Assembly (NCBI GenBank): GCA_039666455.1 | Contig: JAVSLW010000001.1 | Location: 1 to 64,000 of the forward strand | From: Methanobacterium sp. | GTDB taxonomy: Archaea; Methanobacteriota; Methanobacteria; Methanobacteriales; Methanobacteriaceae | Direction of reading: 5' to 3' | DNA length: 64,000 bases | Shown: piece after piece, positions 1-7,495 of the stretch | Layout of the letters: every line of letters begins with the position of its first letter | How positions within the stretch are numbered: the stretch's first letter is position 1 | Notes under the pieces: model-generated | Database searches by the model: none | What the model was told of the DNA's origin: nothing | The model's input: only the letters and a program-made list of their open reading frames with translations | Position numbers and translations under genes: made by a program

Positions 1-392
1 GCAACTGCATCTGCAGCACCTACTTCATGGAAATGTACCTTATCAAGGGTTGTGCCGTGAACCTTAGCTTCAGCCTCTGCAAGAGTTTTAAATACTTTTT
101 TAGAAAATTTAATGACATTTTCATTAATTTTTTCATAATCAATTTTTTCAAGTCTTTCAAGCAGTGCCCTGTATCCAATTGCCCCTTCATCACAGGATTT
201 AACATTTGCATATGATGCCAGAATGCCTGATTTTTTAACCTTATTTATTTTTACACTTATATCTCCAAAATAGGAGGCATAATACTCCATTATATCAACA
301 GCGCCTTCTTTGTTTGCTCCAATATCTAAAAGTGCCCCTAAAACCATGTTTCCTGAAATTCCCGAGTTTTGTGGGTCTAAAATTACGGCCAT
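1..392 (-). CDS. larC: LarC-type nickel-pincer cofactor protein, 3' part missing
   Basis: The frame runs open from an ATG at 392 off the left edge, giving the first 130 residues. The N-terminus has the GISGNM signature, and an HFHEVGA-type motif followed by Asp-Ala sits at the cut edge. Both are typical of the LarC (DUF111) family, which inserts nickel into the pyridinium bis-thiocarboxylate cofactor of lactate racemase-type enzymes. LarC is common in archaea without lactate racemase, so the client enzyme here is unknown. A GTGAT stretch lies just before the start. The C-terminal domain is outside the window, so intactness cannot be judged. Confidence 0.82.
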   Translation of the reverse strand, partial: MAVILDPQNSGISGNMVLGALLDIGANKEGAVDIMEYYASYFGDISVKINKVKKSGILASYANVKSCDEGAIGYRALLERLEKIDYEKINENVIKFSKKVFKTLAEAEAKVHGTTLDKVHFHEVGAADAV

Positions 393-784
393 TATATCAC
401 TGAATCTTTAAATCACTTTAAAATCCCTTTATTTATTAATTGTAAATCTTAGTTATATATTTATTTTGATACATCAGATTAAATTATATTTAAAAATTTA
501 AATTTTCCTTTGACTTTTATTTCTTATGACTAATTAAACCATGTTTAACTTGCATTGTTGTTTTCAAATTGAAGATAAAAATAATAAAGTATTAATAATT
601 TAAACATACATATTAAATTATAGAGTTTCTCAAATGATCAAACAAAAATAATTAAAGAAAATAATAATAAATACAGCTATATAAACGTTTTTACAGTGAA
701 TTTATGCCAATTGAATCTTTAAAAATCTAAATAGCAGTGAATTATATAATTCTTTTAAAAAAATTTAAGTTAGGAGGTGGTAAA
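393..784. other. Intergenic region between divergent larC and response regulator
   Basis: About 390 bases, very AT-rich, with no reading frame I would defend. It must hold the promoters of both divergent genes. A TATA-like CTATATAAAC at about 677-686 faces the response regulator and would place the transcript start near 706, leaving a leader of about 80 nt. Nothing resembling a tRNA or a convincing structured RNA was seen. Confidence 0.5.
677..686 (+). promoter_or_regulatory. TATA box of the response regulator gene
   Basis: CTATATAAAC fits an archaeal box A. No other equally good match stands between larC and the response regulator in the plus direction. Assignment is by eye only. Confidence 0.4.
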
Positions 785-1222
785 TTGAATAAATTTGTAA
801 TAGATATATTACTGGTTGAAGATAATCCTGCAGATGCACGGCTTGTAAAAGAGGCTTTTAAATATTCTAAAATGAAAACAAAAATTTATGTGGCTACTGA
901 CGGCTTCGAGGCCATGAATTTTCTAAAAAATAAAGGTAAACATGTTGAAGCTTCAAAACCAGATATAATTTTGTTAGATCTTAATTTACCGCGTAAAGAC
1001 GGGCGTGAAGTCTTAAAAGAAATTAAAGAAAACAATACATTAAAATCAATACCTGTGGTGATTTTAACAACCTCCAGTGCTGAAGAAGACATTATAAACA
1101 CATACAGGAATAATGCAAACTGCTATATCCAAAAACCTGTTGATTTAGACCACTTTATAAGCGTGATACAATCCATCCAGGATTTCTGGCTCAACAAAGT
1201 AGAATTACCCAGCCAAATATGA
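785..1222 (+). CDS. Single-domain response regulator (Rcp1-like receiver)
   Basis: A 145-residue stand-alone receiver domain with no output domain. The acidic pocket is Glu12-Asp13, the phospho-acceptor is Asp65 in LLDLNLP, the switch Thr/Ser are 96-97 and the conserved Lys is 117 before Pro. The arrangement matches the CheY/Rcp1 group that takes phosphate from sensor kinases. I chose the TTG at 785 because AGGAGGTGG lies directly before it at 772-780; an ATG at 737 would put that Shine-Dalgarno inside the protein. No histidine kinase is encoded nearby, so its partner is elsewhere. Confidence 0.85.
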   Translation: MNKFVIDILLVEDNPADARLVKEAFKYSKMKTKIYVATDGFEAMNFLKNKGKHVEASKPDIILLDLNLPRKDGREVLKEIKENNTLKSIPVVILTTSSAEEDIINTYRNNANCYIQKPVDLDHFISVIQSIQDFWLNKVELPSQI

Positions 1223-1330
1223 GCTTTAAATCTAAACTAATCTGGCCCTATTTTAAATTAAGAAATTTTTCAATTTCTAATTTTATTTGAATACATTGAA
1301 CTAAATTAAAAAGCACCGAAGATGTAATAT

Positions 1331-1660
1331 TTAGTTACCTTCCCCAATAATTATTCTACGTACAGGAACTTCCAGTATGGTATATTTTTCCCCTTTAAGT
1401 GCTTTCTGAACTGATTTTACTATTCTGTCAGCTATTTTTTCATCCACAACACTGCAAATAAGGATTGCATCATCTGCATGGTGTCTAATCATCTCTATGG
1501 CTGATTCTGGATCCTCCCTAATGGAAAACCCTTTCCAATCCTGTGGAGACATTCCTTTATATTCCAGAATGTAAAAACCAGTGCTTCCCGCATCAGTTAG
1601 AGCATTCATTGCTTTTCCTAAATTTTCGATCAAAACAAAGACAGTAATATGAACTTTCAT
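1331..1660 (-). CDS. Small conserved protein, PII-like alpha/beta fold
   Basis: A 109-residue protein with alternating beta and alpha stretches that suggest a ferredoxin-like or PII-like fold: an MKVHITVFVLIE strand at the start, a central helix around residues 52-62 and a basic C-terminal strand. It resembles small uncharacterised archaeal proteins of the MJ1244/MTH1110 type, recalled from memory. It is divergent from the cobamide genes at 1767 and shares a roughly 100-nt promoter region with them, so a link with cobamide or metal sensing is conceivable but unproven. A GAGGTTGATT Shine-Dalgarno precedes the ATG. Confidence 0.6.
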   Translation of the reverse strand: MKVHITVFVLIENLGKAMNALTDAGSTGFYILEYKGMSPQDWKGFSIREDPESAIEMIRHHADDAILICSVVDEKIADRIVKSVQKALKGEKYTILEVPVRRIIIGEGN

Positions 1661-1766
1661 ATAATCAACCTCTTATAATACATATATTTAATTTCATATA
1701 GTATAATACTGATGATAAACTGAAAAACTCCATTCTAAATAAATGTTCATTTCTAATGGTGATATA

Positions 1767-2819
1767 ATGGATTCAAATATCTGCATCAAAGACGTCTCAT
1801 TTTCCAGGAAAGATAATTATATTATTATTCAAAGAGAAAAAGGACTATTATCAATAAGTAATTCAGATAATAATGGTTTTAGTAACATTAAAACAATAAT
1901 AATGCATTCAATTTCTGAAAATCCAGATGAATATATAAACAAACTTCTTGAAAATGAAAATCTGCCTGTTCCTTCGGCTATCGCATTAACCAGTGCAGAT
2001 ATCAAACACCACACCATTGAAACGCTGGACTATGTCACAGCCATAATATCTGCCCATAATTCATGTCTTTACGGCGCTGGAGAAACATGTGCTAAAAATA
2101 AAGAAAGTAATGCAGGATCCATAAATATCATATTACTGATAAACAGAAATTTAAATTATAAAACACTGATGAAAGCATATTCAAAAGCTTTAGAAGCTAA
2201 AGTATCAGCATTATGGGATTTAGATGTAAGGAGCAGTTCATGGGATCTTGCTGCCGGAAACAGTAATGACACGTTGATAGCTGCCTGCACTGGTGTGAGT
2301 AATGAAGAACTTGATGATGATGAGCTCCAGTATTTAGTTGGAAAGTGCGTAAGACATGCTTTAGGAAGTGCAATGCTAAAAAGTGGGTTTTCAAAGAATA
2401 TTCTTGATTTTATTGAGGGTATTGACATAAAAATAGATGATCTCGTAGATGCGGGAATGGAACTCTGTGTTGGAGTTGAAGAAAGTGAAGAGCTCCGGGA
2501 TAAATTACGCATACAGATATTAAAATCTCTGGAAGATTTGAATGTTGTATCGTTTATAATTGCAGGGATAAGATTAGAAGAAGACTACATGAAACACAGA
2601 GTGGAAGGAGTTAACATAGATGATGATCCAGCTTACCTTTATTCAGACGAAATCCTTGGAATGTCTATAGCCAATCAAATTGCCGGAACAAAAGCCATAT
2701 TCAATTTTAAAAGGTATGATGAGGAAAAACCCGGGATCATAAGCAAACTTGGCCCTGTACTTGATGATGTGTTTGCAGGGCTTGTTGCAGGGTGCATGTC
2801 CAAGATTTTTGGTGATTAA
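1767..2819 (+). CDS. cbiS: Bifunctional adenosylcobinamide amidohydrolase / alpha-ribazole-phosphate phosphatase
   Basis: Two cobamide-salvage domains in one chain of 350 residues. Residues about 60-190 carry CbiZ features: the SAHNSCLYGAGETC stretch, the GSINIILLINR strand and EAKVSALWDLDVRSSSW. From about residue 195 the sequence becomes CobZ/PgpA-like, with acidic clusters and a glycine-rich C-terminus. The same fusion, CbiS, is known from Methanopyrus kandleri: it opens salvaged adenosylcobinamide to cobyric acid and dephosphorylates alpha-ribazole phosphate. The next gene, cobS, is one base downstream and performs the joining step. I chose ATG 1767 because GGTGAT sits at 1758-1763; an ATG at 1743 lacks a site. 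Confidence 0.87.
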   Translation: MDSNICIKDVSFSRKDNYIIIQREKGLLSISNSDNNGFSNIKTIIMHSISENPDEYINKLLENENLPVPSAIALTSADIKHHTIETLDYVTAIISAHNSCLYGAGETCAKNKESNAGSINIILLINRNLNYKTLMKAYSKALEAKVSALWDLDVRSSSWDLAAGNSNDTLIAACTGVSNEELDDDELQYLVGKCVRHALGSAMLKSGFSKNILDFIEGIDIKIDDLVDAGMELCVGVEESEELRDKLRIQILKSLEDLNVVSFIIAGIRLEEDYMKHRVEGVNIDDDPAYLYSDEILGMSIANQIAGTKAIFNFKRYDEEKPGIISKLGPVLDDVFAGLVAGCMSKIFGD

Positions 2820-2820
2820 C

Positions 2821-3633
2821 ATGAGCGATAAGAAAGTACTCTACACTAAACCTGAAAAAAAACATTCTTCCAATTTAAAGGGCATACCCAAACCTGGAGG
2901 GATAGCAGGCCTCATATCATTTTCCACAGTCTTACCCATAAACATTCACACCACAATTGAGGAAATGGCAACTTTTACATGGCTTTGGCCAATGATTGGG
3001 GGATTGATTGGAATATTTGTAGGAGCTGTGGGCTTTTTAACTTTAAATGTGCTCCACTTACCCTCACTGCTTTCAGCAGCTTTAGTGTACAGTTTTGCCA
3101 TCTGGTTTACAGGTTTCCATCACCTTGACGGGTTAATGGATATGGGTGACGGATTGATGGCTCAGGGAGACTATCAAAAAAAGATCTCTGTTATGAAAGA
3201 CATGGCGGTAGGCACTGGCGGCATTTCCCTGTTTTTTATAATCGCAATAACCACCTTTTCAGCAATCAACGCCATTCCTGCAGTTTTAATATTCTGGGTG
3301 CTCCTGACTTCAGAAATATCTGCAAAAATGAGTCTTTTATCATGTGCAACCTTTTCCATGCCACTATCCAGTGGAACCGGCAGACATTTCATTAACGCTA
3401 TGAACGTGCCTTTATTGGCTGTTTCTTTTGTTATAGCTGGAATTACAGGTTTTTTTGTTTTGAACCTTCCAGGAGTTTTAGGAATAACTGGAGCACTGGT
3501 TGGAGGCTATCTGGTGGCTGAAATAGCTAAAAAGAACTTTAAATATGCTACAGGAGATATATTAGGTGCTTCAAATGAAATAGGACGTGCAATATCACTT
3601 ATTATGATAATTATCAGTTTAATGTATTTATAA
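2821..3633 (+). CDS. cobS: Adenosylcobinamide-GDP ribazoletransferase (cobalamin synthase)
   Basis: A 270-residue polytopic membrane protein that joins adenosylcobinamide-GDP and alpha-ribazole (phosphate) to give the complete cobamide. The family signature FHHLDGLMDMGDGLM lies around residue 100, with the Asp residues expected to bind metal. Hydrophobic segments follow through to the C-terminus. The ATG is one base after the cbiS stop, so the two are almost certainly co-translated and form the last steps of one pathway. The N-terminal ~35 residues are polar and Lys-rich, slightly longer than in bacterial CobS. Confidence 0.9.
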   Translation: MSDKKVLYTKPEKKHSSNLKGIPKPGGIAGLISFSTVLPINIHTTIEEMATFTWLWPMIGGLIGIFVGAVGFLTLNVLHLPSLLSAALVYSFAIWFTGFHHLDGLMDMGDGLMAQGDYQKKISVMKDMAVGTGGISLFFIIAITTFSAINAIPAVLIFWVLLTSEISAKMSLLSCATFSMPLSSGTGRHFINAMNVPLLAVSFVIAGITGFFVLNLPGVLGITGALVGGYLVAEIAKKNFKYATGDILGASNEIGRAISLIMIIISLMYL

Positions 3634-3655
3634 ATTTAATTTAAGGAATGATAAA

Positions 3656-4201
3656 GTGGAAATAAATGTATTACGGCTTGACCATAGACACAAAAGAGAT
3701 GCAAGAATCACCACCCATGTTTGTTTAGCTGCAAGAGCATTCGGCGCTTCTAAAGCTATTATAAGCGGTGATGAAGACCAGAAGCTTATGCAAAACGTTA
3801 AAGATGTAGCTGAACGTTGGGGAGGCGATTTCAAAGTTGATCACAGGAAAAATTCAGATAATTTCATTGATGAATGGAAAAATAAGGGCGGAGAAGTTGT
3901 TCACCTTACAATGTACGGCCTGCCGGTTCAGGAAGTTATAAATGAAATCAGAAATTCATCAAAAGACAAACTTATTGTGGTAGGGGGTACAAGAGTTCCA
4001 ACAAAAGTTTATAAACAGGCAGACTGGAATGTTTCTGTTACAACCCAACCCCACTCCGAGGTTTCATCCCTTGCCGTGTTTTTGCACATGTTATTTGAGG
4101 GAAAAGAGCTTGATCTTGAGTTTAAAGGCGGAAAAATGAAGGTTATGCCCATGACAGAGGGTAAACAGGTTATAATAAACAACAATCCTGATAATGAATA
4201 A
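3656..4201 (+). CDS. tRNA (cytidine(56)-2'-O)-methyltransferase
   Basis: A 181-residue protein of the archaeal aTrm56 family, which methylates the ribose of C56 in the T loop of tRNA. The N-terminal VLRLDHRHKRDARITTHV is the characteristic opening. The C-terminal half holds the SPOUT knot: VVGGTRVP, then VTTQPHSEVSSLAVF. The start is a GTG at 3656, preceded by AAGGAATGAT. An ATG at 3648 is out of frame. It follows cobS by 22 nt and may be read through from it, but no functional link with cobamides is known. Confidence 0.9.
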   Translation: MEINVLRLDHRHKRDARITTHVCLAARAFGASKAIISGDEDQKLMQNVKDVAERWGGDFKVDHRKNSDNFIDEWKNKGGEVVHLTMYGLPVQEVINEIRNSSKDKLIVVGGTRVPTKVYKQADWNVSVTTQPHSEVSSLAVFLHMLFEGKELDLEFKGGKMKVMPMTEGKQVIINNNPDNE

Positions 4202-4251
4202 CCGGACCTATATCTGGGCTATTTTATATTACTATTTAAAAAAACAGAATC

Positions 4252-4266
4252 AAATTTTTATAAATA
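4252..4266 (+). promoter_or_regulatory. TATA box for a probably leaderless upp transcript
   Basis: TTTTTATAAATA lies about 25 nt before the upp ATG, the normal archaeal spacing from box A to the transcript start. There is no Shine-Dalgarno before the ATG. Together this predicts a leaderless or nearly leaderless mRNA. Confidence 0.5.
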
Positions 4267-4285
4267 AAAATATAGAAAGTTAATT

Positions 4286-4921
4286 ATGCTAAAGATAGTT
4301 AAACATGCACTTGTTCAGGAAAATCTCACTAAAATAAGAGATAAAAATATAGACCGCATTCATTTTAGATCAGGGATTATCGAAATTGGAAGATTACTCG
4401 GATATGAATTTGCAAATACTCTAAAAAAAGAATCTGTAACTGTCCAGACCCCTCTTGGCGCTGCAAAAGGAATTAAAATTAAAGATATGGAAAATATTAT
4501 GGTGGTAAGCGTTTTAAGAGCTGCAATTCCATTGGTTGAAGGAATATCCAAAGTATTCAAAGAAGCAGAGTACGGAGTTATCGGCGCCTGGAGAAGCGAA
4601 GAACCTCCATTTGATGCAAAAATGGAATATATTAAACTTCCAGATTTAGAAAATAAGATTGTAATAGTTGCAGATCCAATGCTTGCAACAGGCGGTACAA
4701 TGAATTCCATTTTAAATGAAATTAAAAAAAGAGGGAAACCTGAAAGGCTCGTGATTTTTAATATTGTTTCTGCAAAGCCTGGAATAGAGAAAATATTTAA
4801 AAATCATGGCGAAGTTGAAATTTATACCTGTTCAGTTGATGAAAAACTCAATGAAGACGGGTACATCATCCCTGGCCTTGGAGATGTTGGAGATATATGT
4901 TTTGGTAGGCCCTGTTTGTAA
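4286..4921 (+). CDS. upp: Uracil phosphoribosyltransferase
   Basis: A 211-residue type I phosphoribosyltransferase that converts uracil and PRPP to UMP for pyrimidine salvage. The PRPP-binding loop VADPMLATGGTMNS is at residues 128-141. The uracil-binding C-terminal segment YIIPGLGDVGDICFG is also present, as in bacterial and archaeal Upp. The length is normal for the family. The gene stands alone, with its own TATA box and no ribosome-binding site. The next gene-like stretch downstream is on the opposite strand and degenerate. Confidence 0.93.
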   Translation: MLKIVKHALVQENLTKIRDKNIDRIHFRSGIIEIGRLLGYEFANTLKKESVTVQTPLGAAKGIKIKDMENIMVVSVLRAAIPLVEGISKVFKEAEYGVIGAWRSEEPPFDAKMEYIKLPDLENKIVIVADPMLATGGTMNSILNEIKKRGKPERLVIFNIVSAKPGIEKIFKNHGEVEIYTCSVDEKLNEDGYIIPGLGDVGDICFGRPCL

Positions 4922-4941
4922 TGCATCTGGTTTCGAAAACA

Positions 4942-5356
4942 CTAAATCTCACTAACATGCCTCCGATGATCCATCTCACCTAAGTAAGTTGATGTTGCAT
5001 CATCAAGACATGAAACCACAGCAGGAGTAGCACGGGTCCATGTGACATTGAACTTAGAAGCTGCTTGATCAGCCACCATATCATGACACTTAATCATCAA
5101 GAGAGATGCCAAAAAAGTACCATAGGCTGCTTTCATAGGCCCTGCTGAGTATAAAGGTTTCTTATCCAGCCAGTACCGCAAAATTTATTATCTGTAACTT
5201 TGGTTGTAACCAGAGCAAAGCTTCTAACACCCTCATATCCTGCTTATCTATACTCAAAAGTTGCATTAGGGTCATAGGGATCACCTAAACAATGTCTATA
5301 ACCACCATTTCGATACAAAGCTGTGCTCATTCTCTGGATAAGATTACCACCAAATT
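4942..5356 (-). pseudogene. Degenerate copy of part of the adhesin C-terminal module
   Basis: Read on the minus strand, this stretch matches residues about 75-170 of the reading frame at 6068-7495 (shared elements: V-SFA-V, KAAYGTF, ADxxASxxNVTWxRxTPxVV). It carries an in-frame TAA near 5244-5246 and a frame change near 5180 in a TTTT run, so only a 79-residue piece from 5181 to 4942 remains open. The homology breaks down again after about residue 60 of that piece. It begins directly after the stop of the membrane-protein gene at 5357. The layout suggests a duplicated module that has decayed; it cannot make a complete protein. Confidence 0.75.
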
Positions 5357-6016
5357 TTAAATCCCAAAAACACTCGATTGAATATTTTCAGTTATAAATC
5401 GTAGAATTATGAAAGTTGCAAACGATAAGCTACCCAAGAAGATCAAAGCTCTTTGAGACATTTTATTATTCATCCTCCATCTCCTATTCATCCCCAGATC
5501 AAACCTTGTAATCCTCTCAATATAATCGGGTAATAAAGGGACAGTCTGACCCAATAAACCCACAATAATCATGGTTAAAGAAAGACATAACGGATGATTA
5601 AAATTCATTGAAGAAAATCCGCCAATCGTGAAATAACCACCAGCAAAAACCGAAAAAATGACAAAAATCCTGTAAATACTAAAATCAGGAACAATCTTCA
5701 ACACCTTCTCAAAAGTATTCGGCCTTAAAATCATTATCAAAAGAGGATAGCATACTGCAACTAGGAAACCAAAAAGAGCAGGGATATTACGCATCATACC
5801 TCCAATAACTGGAGAAACAAAAACAAATAATAAGCCCATAACTATCAATCCCGTTAATAATTCCAACTGATAATCTAATTTAACACCCATTGACCTGAAT
5901 TTATCTTTTAATTTTTCCCAATTCCATCCCCAAAACTTTGTTGAATAATATACTACTAACAAACACACACTGCAACTTCCCATTAATGCTAAAGCTTCTA
6001 TCCAATCCTGATCCAT
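5357..6016 (-). CDS. Multi-pass membrane protein of unknown function
   Basis: 219 residues with about six hydrophobic segments (roughly 7-25, 50-70, 78-97, 112-132, 142-162 and 191-210) separated by short charged loops. I do not recognise the family. The ATG at 6016 is preceded by GGTGATAT, a good Shine-Dalgarno. It lies between the broken adhesin-like gene (ends 6068) and a degenerate copy of one of its modules, all on the minus strand. That position is where immunity or accessory genes sit in polymorphic-toxin loci, but there is no direct evidence for such a role here. Confidence 0.7.
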   Translation of the reverse strand: MDQDWIEALALMGSCSVCLLVVYYSTKFWGWNWEKLKDKFRSMGVKLDYQLELLTGLIVMGLLFVFVSPVIGGMMRNIPALFGFLVAVCYPLLIMILRPNTFEKVLKIVPDFSIYRIFVIFSVFAGGYFTIGGFSSMNFNHPLCLSLTMIIVGLLGQTVPLLPDYIERITRFDLGMNRRWRMNNKMSQRALIFLGSLSFATFIILRFITENIQSSVFGI

Positions 6017-6067
6017 ATCATATCACCTTCGCAGTTACAATCTTACTGAATTTATAAAATATATAAA

Positions 6068-7495
6068 TTATGCAGGAAGAGGAGGGGCTTGATCTTTAAT
6101 AACTGAGATCCCTGTTGATTTTAAGTATTCCTCGGAAAATGTGAGAACCTGTTCTGTTTCAGTTCTTCCAAGCGCTCCCCTTACAATTCTCTGGTTTGAA
6201 GTCATTATTTCATACTTTCCAAATTTCATCGTAGTAGCTATTTTTGCAGGATTCAAGGTTCCTTTTATTGGTACATTGGATACTGCCAACTTTTTACCCA
6301 TATTTTTGATTATAGGACCCGCCGCAGCTTTTGCTCCCGAAGCACCAACTCTGGCAAAAAGAAGAGAACATCCGAAATCCAGCCAATTATAAGGATTCTT
6401 ATAACCCGGATTCGGACCAGATATATCATCTAACAAACCAGAACCCCCAGCACAAAGAAGTATCCCTCCTAATAATAAAGCCCATCCTACGGGTCCTGAG
6501 GCAACACATGCTCCAACTAGCAGTATTCCTCCAATTGTGCTTGCTGCAGTGTGTGGATCCTTTAAGCCATTAGCAAAATCATGCAATAAGTTACCAACAA
6601 ATTTGCAAACACCCTCTGTACGCCAATCATGAAAACAGTAACCATTATCCTGAGATGTTGCTCCTTTATAAAAAGAACCATTCTCATCCACAATATTAAG
6701 CACCAGTCCAGTATTCAGGTCAATTATGATATAAAATTTTTCATTACCTTCTAACATAAGTGTTAATCTATTAGCCTCCTCATCAAGGACAAATAAGAAA
6801 GGTTCACCATTTAAAATTCCTGAAATTATACGAGATAATGTAGAGTTAACCTGCAAACCAGTTGAGCTTAAAACTCCATTTTCAATCTCAGATAACATCA
6901 ACGAATTAACAAACCTGAAGAACATCACATTCTGAGAATCACCATTAATACTCATACCCATCGCAGGATCCTGACAATGCACATATGCTTTACCACCAGT
7001 TACACCAGCCATCACTACTGTTGGAGTAAACCTATTCCAAGTCACATTCAAACAGGAAGCCATTTCATCAGCTAACTTATCACTGAGCCATAGTGTGGTG
7101 AGTGCAGTCATGAAGGTTCCGTAAGCTGCCTTCAATCCACCAACAGGATAAGTAATATTTCTATTTAACCATTGTTGAACAATTTCATCTGTCACAATAT
7201 TTTTAACAACAGCAAAACTTTGAACGCATTCGAAACCAGACCCCAGACTGGAGGCTGGTGCGTAATATGTACCGTAAGTTACTGTTTCTTTTCTTTCAAC
7301 AGTATAATTATTCATTGAAAATTTAGTTGTTATATATTCTTTAGAAGGGCCTGCCCTAATAGAATTATAATTACCATTGACAAAAAGGGACTCATTGGTA
7401 TTTGAAAATCTTAAATAATCATCAATGTCATCTCTAAAATACGTGTATGGAGCATGATCATAATCCGGTGTGCCATGGATACTTACTTGTATCAA
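6068..7495 (-). CDS. C-terminal portion of a frameshifted secreted adhesin-like protein
   Basis: Up to 475 residues, third and last frame of the broken gene at 6068-9663. It overlaps the preceding frame by 38 nt; reading past 7495 reaches a TAG shortly upstream, and its only start is an internal TTG, so it is better explained by a +1 frame change than as a separate gene. Residues 1-200 are mixed and Asn-rich and contain the module duplicated at 4942-5356. Residues about 325-360 form a glycine/alanine-rich hydrophobic stretch, and the last ~110 residues are basic, then more polar. That tail, after a hydrophobic hairpin, resembles the tip of polymorphic toxins in layout only. No catalytic motif is recognised. 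Confidence 0.6.
   Translation of the reverse strand: MIQVSIHGTPDYDHAPYTYFRDDIDDYLRFSNTNESLFVNGNYNSIRAGPSKEYITTKFSMNNYTVERKETVTYGTYYAPASSLGSGFECVQSFAVVKNIVTDEIVQQWLNRNITYPVGGLKAAYGTFMTALTTLWLSDKLADEMASCLNVTWNRFTPTVVMAGVTGGKAYVHCQDPAMGMSINGDSQNVMFFRFVNSLMLSEIENGVLSSTGLQVNSTLSRIISGILNGEPFLFVLDEEANRLTLMLEGNEKFYIIIDLNTGLVLNIVDENGSFYKGATSQDNGYCFHDWRTEGVCKFVGNLLHDFANGLKDPHTAASTIGGILLVGACVASGPVGWALLLGGILLCAGGSGLLDDISGPNPGYKNPYNWLDFGCSLLFARVGASGAKAAAGPIIKNMGKKLAVSNVPIKGTLNPAKIATTMKFGKYEIMTSNQRIVRGALGRTETEQVLTFSEEYLKSTGISVIKDQAPPLPA

Noticed and set aside
2156..2512. Long minus-strand frame opposite cbiS
   Set aside because: It lies wholly inside the cbiS gene on the other strand, has a serine-rich composition typical of reverse reading of this genome's codons, and has no Shine-Dalgarno.
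6331..6573. 80-codon plus-strand frame across the adhesin C-terminus
   Set aside because: It is opposite a coding frame, has no ribosome-binding site and resembles no protein.
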